From Xylanimicrobium pachnodae JCM 13526 = NBRC 107786 (GTDB taxonomy: Bacteria; Actinomycetota; Actinomycetes; Actinomycetales; Cellulomonadaceae), in assembly GCA_001592145.1 (NCBI GenBank), contig BCWJ01000010.1, positions 80,354-144,353 on the forward strand: a stretch of 64,000 bases of DNA, read 5' to 3'. Below, piece after piece: positions 26,528-34,913 of this stretch (within the stretch, counting starts at the first letter, position 1; every line of letters starts with the position of its first letter). The position numbers and the translations under genes were made by a program. The notes under the pieces were generated by a model, which saw only the letters and a program-made list of their open reading frames with translations, searched no databases and was not told the origin of the DNA.

Positions 26528-26791
26528 TCACAGGTGGGTGTACACGTCGTCGAGGGTCAGGCCCTTGGCGACCAGGAGCACCTGGAGGTGGTACAGGAGC
26601 TGCGAGATCTCCTCCGCCGTGCGCTCGTCCGACTCGAACTCGGCGGCCATCCAGACCTCGGCCGCCTCCTCCACGATCTTCTTGCCGATCGCATGCACGC
26701 CCGCGTCGAGCTCCTTGACGGTGCCCGAGCCAGCGGGTCGGGTCACGGACTTCTCGGTCAGCTCGGCGAACAGCGCCTCGAACGTCTTCAC
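26528..26791 (-). CDS. hisE: Phosphoribosyl-ATP diphosphatase
   Basis: An 87-residue protein catalysing the second step of histidine synthesis, removal of pyrophosphate from phosphoribosyl-ATP. It shows the MazG-like helical fold with [16 protein letters not shown] (EExxE) and [19 protein letters not shown]. In many bacteria it is fused to HisI; here it is free-standing, as usual in actinobacteria. The start is GTG at 26791, seven bases after a TAGGCT -10, so it is probably leaderless. It forms the hisE-hisG-PH operon. Confidence 0.92.
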   Translation of the reverse strand: MKTFEALFAELTEKSVTRPAGSGTVKELDAGVHAIGKKIVEEAAEVWMAAEFESDERTAEEISQLLYHLQVLLVAKGLTLDDVYTHL

Positions 26792-26798
26792 GCGGACA

Positions 26799-26804
26799 AG
26801 CCTA
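26799..26804 (-). promoter_or_regulatory. Putative -10 element (TAGGCT) of a leaderless hisE start
   Basis: Minus-strand TAGGCT lies seven bases before GTG 26791 in the 90-base gap after ribH. No Shine-Dalgarno sequence is present. Confidence 0.5.
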
Positions 26805-26881
26805 GGCGACAGGACCCGCTCCTCCGGGCGGTGTCCGTGGGCTGGGAGTCGTGGGCTGCGGTGTTAGCGGTGCTTGGCACA

Positions 26882-27367
26882 CTATTTTGTGTCGGTGCTG
26901 CTGAGATCCCGGAGCGCGATCACCGTGGCCACCGCCGCCTGCGCGGCCTCGTACCCCTTGTCCTCCCGTGACCCCGGCAAGCCTGCCCTGTCAAGAGCCT
27001 GGGCATCATCGTCGCAGGTCAGGACGCCGAACCCGACCGGGACCCCGGTGCTGACCGACAGATCCGTCAGGCCCATCGTGGCCGCCTGGCACACGTAGTC
27101 GAAGTGCGGGGTGCCCCCGCGGATGACCACGCCGAGCGCCACGACGGCATCGGCTCCGCTCGCGACGGCCCGCGACGCCGCGACGGGCAGCTCGAAGGAG
27201 CCCGGCACGCGGAGCACTGTGACATCGGTGACCTGCGCGTCCGCGAGGGCACGGCGGGCGCCGTCGAGCAGCCCGTCCATGACCTGGGTGTGCCAGCTGG
27301 CGGCGACGACGACGACGCGCAGGCCGCGTCCGTCGACGGTGAGGGTGGGTGCTCCGTGTCCGGCCAT
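26882..27367 (-). CDS. ribH: 6,7-dimethyl-8-ribityllumazine synthase
   Basis: A 161-residue enzyme that condenses 3,4-dihydroxy-2-butanone 4-phosphate with the pyrimidine intermediate of riboflavin synthesis. Typical motifs are [48 protein letters not shown] with the catalytic His, and [11 protein letters not shown]. Family members form pentamers or 60-mer shells. The ATG lies two bases after the ribBA stop, and GGAGAA inside ribBA serves as ribosome-binding site. It is the last gene of the riboflavin operon. Confidence 0.94.
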   Translation of the reverse strand: MAGHGAPTLTVDGRGLRVVVVAASWHTQVMDGLLDGARRALADAQVTDVTVLRVPGSFELPVAASRAVASGADAVVALGVVIRGGTPHFDYVCQAATMGLTDLSVSTGVPVGFGVLTCDDDAQALDRAGLPGSREDKGYEAAQAAVATVIALRDLSSTDTK

Positions 27368-27369
27368 GT

Positions 27370-28665
27370 CTACGCGTTCTCCTTCGCGGCCGCCGTGCTC
27401 AGGTCGAGCAGGTGGCCCATCGACAGCTTCTTGGTGGTCAGGTAGTGCTCGTTCTCGGGTCCGACGCCGACCTCGAGGGGTTCGCGGCCGACGACGTCGA
27501 CGCCCGCGGCTCGCAGGCCGTCGACCTTGTCCGGGTTGTTGGTCAGCAACCGGACGGACGGCAGCCCCAGGTCGCGCAGGATGGCCGCGGCGGCCCCGAA
27601 CTCGCGGGCGTCGACGGGCAGGCCCAGGTCGACGTTCGCCTCGACGGTGTCACGGCCCTGGTCCTGCAGCGCGTAGGCAGCCACCTTGGCGGCCAGGCCG
27701 ATGCCACGCCCCTCGTGCCCGTGCAGGTGGACGACGGCGCCGCCGTGCTGGGCGACGGCTCGTAGGGAGGCACGCAGCTGCGGGCCGCAGTCGCAGCGCA
27801 GCGAGCCGAACGCGTCCCCGGTCAGGCACTCGGAGTGCACGCGCACCCACGGGACGTGCTCGCCCGCGGTGCCCGCGCCGTCGGCGACGAGGGCGACGTG
27901 CTCGGCGCCGGTGAGCAGGTCGCGGTAGGCGTGCAGGCGGAAGGTGCCGTGCTCCGTGGGCAGGCGGGACTCGGCGACGTGCACGACGCGGGGGGCCTCC
28001 CCTCCCCCGGCGGTACCGGCGGTGGCCACAGGGGCGGGGTGCTCGCCGCGGAGCCAGTCGGCCAGTTCGGCGATGGTCAGGAGCACCAGGTCGTGCTCGC
28101 GGGCGAGGGCCCCCGCCTCGTGGAGCCGGACGACGCGGCCGTCGTCGTGCACGAGCTCCGCGATGACCCCGACCTCCCCCGCCCCGGCGGCCCGGACCAG
28201 GTCCACCGCGGCCTCGGTGTGACCGGGTCGCTCGAGGACGCCGCCGGGGCGGGCGCGCAGCGGCAGCACGTGACCGGGACGGATGAGGTCCGCGGGGCCG
28301 GATGCCGGGTCCGCGAGCACGCGCACGGTGTGGGCCCGGTCGGCGGCGCTGATGCCCGTGGTGACCCCCGAGGCGGCGTCGACCGAGACGCAGTACGCCG
28401 TGCGCAGCGGGTCACGGTTCTCGGCGACCATGAGGGGCAGGTCGAGCGCGTCGGCCCGCTCGGCGGTCATGGGAGCACACAGGTAGCCCGACGTGTGGCG
28501 CACGGTCCACGCGATCCACGCGGCGCTCGCGGTGCGCGCCGCCAGGATCACGTCGACCTCGCTCTCGCGGTCCAGGTCGTCGGCAACGAGCACGGGCCGC
28601 CCGGCCGCGAGCGCCGCCAGAGCGCTGGCGACGGTGTCCGGGACGGGGTTCGTGGCGGTGCTCAT
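27370..28665 (-). CDS. ribBA: Bifunctional DHBP synthase / GTP cyclohydrolase II
   Basis: A 431-residue fusion. The N-terminal half (about 1-205) is 3,4-dihydroxy-2-butanone 4-phosphate synthase, with [29 protein letters not shown] and GHTEAAVDL. The C-terminal half is GTP cyclohydrolase II: the zinc ligands lie in the segment from [10 protein letters not shown] through [10 protein letters not shown], and GHEGRGIGL and [10 protein letters not shown] follow. The acidic metal loop of the first domain, usually DDEDRENEGD, reads [10 protein letters not shown] here, keeping the two key Glu but losing the second Asp and the Gly. The start is ATG at 28665, overlapping the ribE stop (ATGA). Confidence 0.93.
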   Translation of the reverse strand: MSTATNPVPDTVASALAALAAGRPVLVADDLDRESEVDVILAARTASAAWIAWTVRHTSGYLCAPMTAERADALDLPLMVAENRDPLRTAYCVSVDAASGVTTGISAADRAHTVRVLADPASGPADLIRPGHVLPLRARPGGVLERPGHTEAAVDLVRAAGAGEVGVIAELVHDDGRVVRLHEAGALAREHDLVLLTIAELADWLRGEHPAPVATAGTAGGGEAPRVVHVAESRLPTEHGTFRLHAYRDLLTGAEHVALVADGAGTAGEHVPWVRVHSECLTGDAFGSLRCDCGPQLRASLRAVAQHGGAVVHLHGHEGRGIGLAAKVAAYALQDQGRDTVEANVDLGLPVDAREFGAAAAILRDLGLPSVRLLTNNPDKVDGLRAAGVDVVGREPLEVGVGPENEHYLTTKKLSMGHLLDLSTAAAKENA

Positions 28666-29270
28666 GCCTGGCTCCCGTCGAGTCCGAGCATGCGTTCGAC
28701 GTACTTGGCGATGACGTCGACCTCGATGTTGGCGCGGTCGCCGGGGCGTAGTTGCCCGAGGGTGGTCAGGTCGAGCGTGGTGGGGATGAGGGCGACGCCG
28801 AACCCGGTGTCGGTGACGTGCGTGACCGTCAGGGACACCCCGGCGACGGCGATCGACCCCTGGGGGGCGACGTACCGGCGCAGGTGCTCGGGCAGGTCGA
28901 AGGTGAGCTCGTCCCAGCGGGGGCCTGGGTTTCGGGTGGTGAGGGTGGCGACGCCGTCGACGTGGCCCTGCACGACGTGCCCGTCGAGGCGGCCTGCGGC
29001 GGGTAGGGCGCGTTCGAGGTTGACGGGGTCGCCGGGGCGCAGGTCGCCGAGGGCGGTCAGCCTGAGGGTTTGTGGCATGACGTCGGCGCTGAACCCGCCG
29101 GGGCTTTGCTCGACGACGGTGAGGCACACGCCGTTGACGGCGATGGAGGCACCGTGGCGGGCGTCTGCGGCGACGGTGGGGGCGTCGACGGTCAGGACGG
29201 CGTCGCGGCCGTCCTGGGGCTGGGTGAGCGAGCGGACGGTGCCGCGTTCCTCGACGATTCCGGTGAACAT
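28662..29270 (-). CDS. ribE: Riboflavin synthase alpha chain
   Basis: A 202-residue enzyme that dismutates two lumazine molecules to riboflavin. It consists of two similar barrels: MFTGIVEERGTV with VNGVCLTVVEQSPGGFSADVMPQTL, then GHVVQGHVDGVATL with AVAGVSLTVTHV and GFGVALIPTTLDLTTL. MFTGI is the invariant start. Its ATG shares one base with the ribD stop (TGATG), so translation is coupled. Confidence 0.94.
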   Translation of the reverse strand: MFTGIVEERGTVRSLTQPQDGRDAVLTVDAPTVAADARHGASIAVNGVCLTVVEQSPGGFSADVMPQTLRLTALGDLRPGDPVNLERALPAAGRLDGHVVQGHVDGVATLTTRNPGPRWDELTFDLPEHLRRYVAPQGSIAVAGVSLTVTHVTDTGFGVALIPTTLDLTTLGQLRPGDRANIEVDVIAKYVERMLGLDGSQA

Positions 29271-30352
29271 CAGGCCTCCGGGGTGGTGGTACGGGTCATG
29301 GTTCTGCGAGCGGGCTCGCCGGGAGCGCGTCGGGCGACGACGAGCACGTCCGCGCCGAAGCGTTCGACGGCGGTGGTGTGCCAGCGCGGGGCGTCGGCCA
29401 GGGTGGTCACGCCGAACGGGGCGACGGCGCCGAGGCCCTCCCCCAGCAGCACGGGTGCGACGTAGGCGTGGAGCTCGTCCACCGCGTCCGCCGCGAGGAA
29501 CGCTGCCCCGAGGGCCGGACCGCCCTCGACCACGAGGTGGCGCACCTCGCGCTCGTGCAGCACCCGCAGCACCTCGTCGACGTCGTGCGTGCGCAGGTGC
29601 AGCACCTCTCCCCCGGGTCCGTTCAGGCGCGCTCCCGCGGGCAGATCGCGGTGCCCGACGACGACGCGGAGCGGCTGGTGGCCGGCGAGCCCTCCTGCCG
29701 GGGTGCGCGCGGTGAGCGCGGGATCGTCCGCGAGCGCCGTGCCGGTGGTCACGGCGATGGCGTCCGTCCGGGCGCGGACGGTGTGGGCGTGGGTGCGGGC
29801 TTCGGTGCCGGTGATCCACCGGGAGGTCCCGTCGGGGGCGGCGATGCGTCCGTCGAGGGTGATGGCGGTCTTGAGGGTGACCCAGGGGCGGTGGTGGGTG
29901 AGGGCGTGGTGCCAGTGGCGGACGAGTTCGAGTGCTTCGGTGGCGCGTGTCCCGGCCTGGACGTGGATGCCGTGGGCGCGCAGGGTTGCGGCTCCCCCGC
30001 CGGAGGTGGCGCCGGGGTCGTCGATGGCGTGGACGAGGTGGGTGATGCCGGCGTCCAGGAGGGCGCGGGTGCAGGGGCCGGTGCGTCCGGTGTGGTTGCA
30101 GGGTTCGAGGGTGACGACGGCGGTGGCGCCTCGGGTGTCGTGGCCGCGCGTGTGGGCGTCGGTGAGGGCGGCGACCTCGGCGTGGGGGGTGCCGGCGCCG
30201 CGGTGCCAGCCTTCGCCGAGGGTGGTGCCGTCGGGGGCGAGGAGGACGCAGCCGACGCGGGGGTTGGGACCGTGGGCGGGGCCGCGGGCGGCGAGGTCGA
30301 GGGCGCGTTGCATGGCGGCGTCGATGGTGGGTGCCTGCGGCGTGTGGTCCAT
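29270..30352 (-). CDS. ribD: Bifunctional riboflavin-specific deaminase/reductase
   Basis: A 360-residue fusion carrying the second and third steps of riboflavin synthesis. The N-terminal deaminase has the zinc motif TPHAEVAAL and TLEPCNHTGRTGPC. The C-terminal reductase has PWVTLKTAITLDGRIA, DGTSRWITG, LTARTPAG and LVVEGGPALGAAFL. The start is ATG at 30352 with GGAGGG seven bases before it; a longer frame upstream has no ribosome-binding site. It is the first gene of the operon, downstream of an FMN riboswitch. Confidence 0.93.
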   Translation of the reverse strand: MDHTPQAPTIDAAMQRALDLAARGPAHGPNPRVGCVLLAPDGTTLGEGWHRGAGTPHAEVAALTDAHTRGHDTRGATAVVTLEPCNHTGRTGPCTRALLDAGITHLVHAIDDPGATSGGGAATLRAHGIHVQAGTRATEALELVRHWHHALTHHRPWVTLKTAITLDGRIAAPDGTSRWITGTEARTHAHTVRARTDAIAVTTGTALADDPALTARTPAGGLAGHQPLRVVVGHRDLPAGARLNGPGGEVLHLRTHDVDEVLRVLHEREVRHLVVEGGPALGAAFLAADAVDELHAYVAPVLLGEGLGAVAPFGVTTLADAPRWHTTAVERFGADVLVVARRAPGEPARRTMTRTTTPEA

Positions 30353-30449
30353 CGGTCCCTCCGGGCGTCGTCGCTCCGGGGGTGCGTGACGGGGCCGCGC
30401 GGCCGGTGGGTCGCGTCGGTCCGTCACGGCGCGTGGTGGCACGTGCCGT

Positions 30450-30604
30450 GCATGCGCCTCTCATCCGGACTGTCACCGTCGGCCCTGGAGTCTCACCAGG
30501 TCGGCCGCTTGTCCCCGAGGGGGCGTGCGGTTCGCGGGCTTCGTCCCACCGGGTGGTGGGTCGTCACCGCCGGTGCGGACTTTCACCGCCCCCGGAGCAT
30601 GCTC
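30450..30604 (-). promoter_or_regulatory. FMN riboswitch (RFN element)
   Basis: Reading the minus strand, the leader contains GGCGGTGAAAGTCCGCACC, CGGCGGTGACGACCC, GAAGCCCGCGAAC, GGTGAGACTCCAGGGCCGAC and GGTGACAGTCCGGATGAGAG in the conserved order of the RFN junction. GCATGC segments at both ends pair as P1. It lies about 100 bases upstream of ribD and should repress the operon when FMN is abundant. The 97 bases to the ATG contain the ribosome-binding site; I see no clear terminator stem, so translational control is likely. Confidence 0.92.
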
Positions 30605-30699
30605 GTGGTCGATGATGCCACGTCTGGGAGGTCGGGTGGTCGCCGGTGCCGGTTCCGAGTGGGGCGTGGGCGGTCGCCGGGTGTGCGTGCTGGGGGTGG

Positions 30700-31362
30700 T
30701 CAGTGCGTATGGGTTGCGGCGAGGGTGCGCAGGGCGTCGATCTCGGCGGGGATGTCGTCGGCACCGTAGACGGCGGATCCGGCGACGAACACGTTGGCTC
30801 CGGCGTCGGCGGCGCGGTCGATGGTGGCGCGCGAGATCCCGCCGTCGACCTGGACCCATACGTCGAGGCCGGAGGCGCTGATGGCCTGGCGGGCGCGGCG
30901 GATCTTGGGCAGGGTGCCGTCGATGAAGGACTGGCCGCCGAACCCGGGCTCGACGGTCATGATCAGGATCATGTCGATCTCGGCGAGCAGGTCGAGGAAG
31001 GGTTCGACGGGGGTGGCGGGCCGCAGGGCGACCCCGGCGCGGGCGCCGAGCCGGCGCAGCTCGCGGGCGAGGCGGACGGGGGCCTGGGCGGCCTCGGCGT
31101 GGAAGGTGACGGAGGCGGCGCCCGCCTCGGCGAACTGGGGTGCCCACCGGTCGGGGTCGTCGATCATGAGGTGGGCGTCCAGCGGCAGCGGGGAGATGGC
31201 GGCGAGCCGGTCGAACACGGGCAGCCCGAGCGTCAGGTTGGGCACGAAGTGGTTGTCCATGACGTCCACGTGGGCGTAGTCGGCAGACGAGATGGCGTGC
31301 AGGTCCCGTTCGAGGTTCGCGAAGTCGGCGGACAGGATGCTGGGGCTGATCAGGGCTGCCAT
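30700..31362 (-). CDS. rpe: Ribulose-phosphate 3-epimerase
   Basis: A 220-residue TIM-barrel enzyme of the pentose phosphate pathway, interconverting ribulose 5-phosphate and xylulose 5-phosphate. Motifs are [51 protein letters not shown] and [12 protein letters not shown], including the metal-binding His and catalytic Asp residues. The start is ATG at 31362; TACCCT at 31370-31375 (minus strand) lies seven bases upstream, so the gene may also be transcribed alone as a leaderless mRNA. Confidence 0.94.
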   Translation of the reverse strand: MAALISPSILSADFANLERDLHAISSADYAHVDVMDNHFVPNLTLGLPVFDRLAAISPLPLDAHLMIDDPDRWAPQFAEAGAASVTFHAEAAQAPVRLARELRRLGARAGVALRPATPVEPFLDLLAEIDMILIMTVEPGFGGQSFIDGTLPKIRRARQAISASGLDVWVQVDGGISRATIDRAADAGANVFVAGSAVYGADDIPAEIDALRTLAATHTH

Positions 31363-31381
31363 GGCGTCCAGGGTAGGGGTC

Positions 31382-33007
31382 TCAGCGCAGGCGGCGCAGC
31401 AGGGTCAGGTGCATGGCGTCGGTGCCGTGGACGTGCGGCCACAGCTGAGCGTCGAGCCGGTCGCCCAGCGGGAGGTCCACGTCCGGCTTGACGACAGCGC
31501 GCAGGGCGGCGGGGGCGTCGATCCGTTCGGCCCCGGGCAGCCCTTCCACGGTGCGGCGCCGCAGCACGTCGTCGACGACGACGCGGGTCTCGGCGAGGTG
31601 CGGCGAGCAGGTGACGTAGGCGACCACTCCGCCGATGCGCACGGCGTCGAGCGCCGAGCCGAGCAGCTCGCGCTGGAGGCCGGTCAGCGCCGTCAGGTCC
31701 GCCGGGGTGCGCCGCCACCGCGACTCCGGGCGGCGGCGCAGCGCGCCGAGCCCCGTGCACGGGGCATCCACCAGCACCCGGTCGTACGCGCCCGGCTCCT
31801 GCTGCCCCAGATCGCGGCCGTCGCCCGTGCGCACGCGCTCCACCGCGCCGCCCGGCACGGCCCGCAGCGCCTTGCGCACCAGGTTGGCGCGGTGCGGGGC
31901 CACCTCGTTCGCCACCAGGGTGGCGCCACGCTGGGCGGCCAGCGCCGCCAGCAGGGACGCCTTGCCGCCCGGGCCGGCGCACAGGTCCAGCCACCGGGTG
32001 TCCGGACCGTCAAGCGGGGCCGCCGCGAGCGCCAGCGTGACGGCCTGAGAACCTTCGTCCTGCACGCCGGCGCGCCCGTCGGCGATCGCAGGCACGCTGA
32101 GGGGGTCGTGCCCGCGCAGCACGAGCGCGGTGGGCAGCCAACGGCCCGGGTCCAGGTGGGTCCCGGCCGGTGCGCCCGCGACGACGTCGGCGACGTCGAC
32201 CATCCCCGGCCGGGCGACCAGGGTGACGCGGGGGGCGGTGTTGTCCGCATCGAGGAGGTCGTCGAGCTCGGCGGGCTCCCGCCCGTCGCCGGCGAGCGCC
32301 TCACGCAGGGCGCGGGCGATCCACACCGGGTGGGAGCCGAGCACGGCGGCGGCCGTGACGGGGTCGGGGGCGTCGGCGCGCAGCTCGTCCAACCAGTCGT
32401 CCAGCGGGGTGGCGGCGACGCGGCGCAGCACGGCGTTGACGAACTGGGAGGCGCCCGTGCCCACCCGGTCGCGGGCGAGGCCCACGGTCTCGGACACGGC
32501 GGCGTGGGTGGGCACACGCATGGCGAGGAGCTGGTGGGCGCCCAGGCGGAGCACGTCGAGGACGTCGGGGTCGAGCCGGTCCAGGGGGCGGTCCACGCAG
32601 CGGGTCAGGATGGCGTCGTAGCGGCCGCGCAGGCGCAGGGTGCCGTAGGCGAGCTCGGTGGCGAACGCGGCGTCGCGTCCGGTGATGCGGCGCTCGCGCA
32701 GCAGCGGTGGCAGCACCAGGTTCGCGTAGGCGTCGGACTCGGCGACCTCGCGCAGCACGTCGAACGCCGCCGTGCGGGCGGGGTCGGTCCAGCGGCGGCG
32801 CTGCGAGGGGGCGGACGCCGTGCGGGCCTGGTCGCCGCGGGCGCGGGCCGCGCCGCGCTGGCGACCCCGGGCGTCACGACGCTGGGCGTCCCGCCGTCGA
32901 TCACCCCCGGGCCGGTCTCCACCGTCGTGGTCGCGCCCGTGGCCGCGTCCCCGGTCGCGTCCCCGGTCGTTGCTCCCGCGGTCGGGGTGCTCGTCGCGTG
33001 CGTTCAT
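31382..33007 (-). CDS. rsmB: 16S rRNA (cytosine-C5)-methyltransferase RsmB-like (NusB/Nop2/Sun)
   Basis: A 541-residue rRNA methyltransferase. A low-complexity Arg/Asp/Gly-rich N-terminus (about 1-70) precedes a NusB-like RNA-binding domain ([12 protein letters not shown]...[29 protein letters not shown]). The SAM domain has [35 protein letters not shown] and the second catalytic Cys in [11 protein letters not shown]. It methylates C967 of 16S rRNA in E. coli. The start is ATG at 33007, overlapping the fmt stop (ATGA). Confidence 0.92.
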   Translation of the reverse strand: MNARDEHPDRGSNDRGRDRGRGHGRDHDGGDRPGGDRRRDAQRRDARGRQRGAARARGDQARTASAPSQRRRWTDPARTAAFDVLREVAESDAYANLVLPPLLRERRITGRDAAFATELAYGTLRLRGRYDAILTRCVDRPLDRLDPDVLDVLRLGAHQLLAMRVPTHAAVSETVGLARDRVGTGASQFVNAVLRRVAATPLDDWLDELRADAPDPVTAAAVLGSHPVWIARALREALAGDGREPAELDDLLDADNTAPRVTLVARPGMVDVADVVAGAPAGTHLDPGRWLPTALVLRGHDPLSVPAIADGRAGVQDEGSQAVTLALAAAPLDGPDTRWLDLCAGPGGKASLLAALAAQRGATLVANEVAPHRANLVRKALRAVPGGAVERVRTGDGRDLGQQEPGAYDRVLVDAPCTGLGALRRRPESRWRRTPADLTALTGLQRELLGSALDAVRIGGVVAYVTCSPHLAETRVVVDDVLRRRTVEGLPGAERIDAPAALRAVVKPDVDLPLGDRLDAQLWPHVHGTDAMHLTLLRRLR

Positions 33008-33957
33008 CGGGTGGCCTCCGTCCCGAGGACGACGTCGTCGCCGAGGCGCGCGCCCCGCGCCCAGTCCGCGGCGGCCATGGGCTTCTTGCCGACGGGGTGC
33101 ACGGTCCCGAGCGCGACAGCGTGGGTGGCGGTGCCGACGAGCACGTCCCGCTTGCCGGGGCGCACCTCGCCCGCGCGCAGGTCGCTCACGTCCGGGCGAG
33201 GGGTCACGGGGCCCAGGCCCAGGCGGACGGGGGCGCCGTCGGGTCCGGGCGTCGTGGTCCATGCCCCGGGAGCGGGGGTGCAGCCGCGCACCAACCGGTC
33301 GACGGCGAGCGCCGGGGCGCGGAAGTCGGTGAACGCGTCGCGGGGGGTGAGCTTGGCGGCCAGGGAGACGCCGTCGCCGGGTTGGGGTCGGGGGTCGAGG
33401 GCGCCGTCCTCCAGGGAGTCGAGGGTGGCGACGAGCAGGCCGGCACCGGCGCGGGCGAGCCGTTCCAGGAGGTCTCCGGACGTGTCGCGGGGGCGGATCG
33501 TCTCGGTCATGGTGCCGAGCACGGGGCCGGTGTCCATGCCCTCGTCGAGCAGGAACGTGGTGGCCCCGGTGATCTCGTCGCCGGCGATGACGGCCCGTTG
33601 GACGGGCGCGGCCCCTCGCCACGCGGGAAGCAGGGAGAAGTGCAGGTTGATCCAGCCGTGGGGTACCGCGGCGAGCACGTCGGGGCGCAGCAGGTGCCCG
33701 TAGGCGACCACGGGTGCGGCATCGACGTCGAGGTCGCGCAGCAGGTCGAGGAACTCGGGGCCGCGGGGCACGTCGGTCAGGACGGGGATGCCCGCCTCCT
33801 GTGCCGCCAGCCGCACGGGCGACGGGGCGAGCTTGCGTCCGCGCCCGGCGGGTGCGTCGGCCCGGGTGAGCACGGCGACGACGTCGTGCCGGGAGGCGAT
33901 CAGAGCGGTGAGGGAGGGGACGGCCGCGTCGGGGGTCCCGGCGAAGAGCAGGCGCAC
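33004..33957 (-). CDS. fmt: Methionyl-tRNA formyltransferase
   Basis: A 317-residue enzyme that formylates initiator Met-tRNA. It starts [20 protein letters not shown]. The formyl-transfer site includes [20 protein letters not shown] with the Asn-His pair and the SLLP loop, then DTGPVLG, and the OB-fold C-terminal domain follows. The start is GTG at 33957, six bases after a TAGGAT -10, so it is probably leaderless. It heads the fmt-rsmB operon and is divergent from a carboxypeptidase gene. Confidence 0.94.
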   Translation of the reverse strand: MRLLFAGTPDAAVPSLTALIASRHDVVAVLTRADAPAGRGRKLAPSPVRLAAQEAGIPVLTDVPRGPEFLDLLRDLDVDAAPVVAYGHLLRPDVLAAVPHGWINLHFSLLPAWRGAAPVQRAVIAGDEITGATTFLLDEGMDTGPVLGTMTETIRPRDTSGDLLERLARAGAGLLVATLDSLEDGALDPRPQPGDGVSLAAKLTPRDAFTDFRAPALAVDRLVRGCTPAPGAWTTTPGPDGAPVRLGLGPVTPRPDVSDLRAGEVRPGKRDVLVGTATHAVALGTVHPVGKKPMAAADWARGARLGDDVVLGTEATR

Positions 33958-33963
33958 CCGGTG

Positions 33964-34025
33964 ATCCTACGTTCCCTGCCGTGACCGGTCCGGCGGGGCC
34001 GCCCTGACGCGCCGGCGCCTAAACT
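33964..34025. promoter_or_regulatory. Divergent leaderless promoters of fmt and the D,D-carboxypeptidase gene
   Basis: The minus-strand -10 TAGGAT (33964-33969) lies six bases before GTG 33957 of fmt. The plus-strand -10 TAAACT (34020-34025) lies seven bases before ATG 34033. Neither gene has a Shine-Dalgarno sequence in the 75-base gap. Confidence 0.5.
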
Positions 34026-34032
34026 GTGCGCC

Positions 34033-34869
34033 ATGTCCGCGAACCATGCCGTGCGCCGCCGCACGGTCGCGGTGCCTCTGACGAGGGCGCTGGTGACGGT
34101 GCTCGCGGCCGTCGGCGCCGTCGTCGGCGGGATCGGCGCACCGAGCGCGCAGGCCGGACCGGTGGGTTCCCGGCTCCCTGACCCCACGCCGTGGGCCACG
34201 CTGCCCGTTCCGGGGCCGGCCACCGTGAGATCGGGTGGGACGTCCGGTCCGTCCGTGGGGGTGCTGCGCCGCCCCGCCGGCGATCCGGCATGGCTCGCGC
34301 AGGCCTCCGACCCGGCCTCGGTCCTGGTGGTGGTGAACAAGCGCCGCCCCCTGTCCCCGGAGAGCTACGTGCCCGCCGACCTCGACGGCTCATCCGGTGT
34401 GCTGCTGCGCGCGGACGCCTCGGAAGCGTTCGAACGGTTGGCGGCGGCCGCGGAGGCCGCCGGGGTGCCGGTGCGGGCCCGCAGCGGGTATCGCTCCTAC
34501 CAGGATCAGGTCGTGACGTGGCAGCGCTGGCAACGCACCCTGGGTGACGTGGTCGCAGAGTCGCAGTCGGCGCGACCTGGCTACTCGGAGCACCAGACCG
34601 GGCTTGCGCTCGACGTCCTGCCCCGCGACGGCGCCTGCCAGGACTTCGGGTGCTTCGGAGACACGCCGCAGGCCGCCTGGCTCGCCGAGAACGCCGCGCA
34701 GTTCGGCTTCGTGGTGCGCTACCAAGAAGGTCAGGAGGCCGTCACCGGGTACACGGCCGAACCGTGGCACCTGCGCTACGTCGGGCCATCGGCAGCGGCC
34801 GCCCTCGCCGCCTCGGGGGCGCACAGCATCGAGGACTACCTCGGCCTGCCCCCGGCCCCCACCTACTGA
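34033..34869 (+). CDS. Secreted D-alanyl-D-alanine carboxypeptidase, M15B (VanY-like)
   Basis: A 278-residue exported peptidase. A signal peptide (VRRRTVAVPLTRALVTVLAAVGAVVGG...PSAQAG) is followed by a Pro/Gly-rich linker and the LAS-fold zinc peptidase: ARSGYRSYQDQVVTW, SEHQTGLALDV (SxHQxGxAxD, zinc His and Asp) and AEPWHLRYVG (third zinc His). These enzymes trim the terminal D-Ala of peptidoglycan stem peptides. There is no vanA/vanH cluster, so a cell-wall maturation role is more likely than glycopeptide resistance. Confidence 0.9.
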   Translation: MSANHAVRRRTVAVPLTRALVTVLAAVGAVVGGIGAPSAQAGPVGSRLPDPTPWATLPVPGPATVRSGGTSGPSVGVLRRPAGDPAWLAQASDPASVLVVVNKRRPLSPESYVPADLDGSSGVLLRADASEAFERLAAAAEAAGVPVRARSGYRSYQDQVVTWQRWQRTLGDVVAESQSARPGYSEHQTGLALDVLPRDGACQDFGCFGDTPQAAWLAENAAQFGFVVRYQEGQEAVTGYTAEPWHLRYVGPSAAAALAASGAHSIEDYLGLPPAPTY

Positions 34870-34913
34870 CACCGGTCACCCCCGCACGGCAGCTCCCCCC
34901 GTCGGACCGCCGC

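Noticed and set aside
34033..34869. VanY-type vancomycin resistance gene
   Set aside because: There is no vanHAX, vanR or vanS nearby. The LAS-fold motifs fit ordinary secreted D,D-carboxypeptidases.
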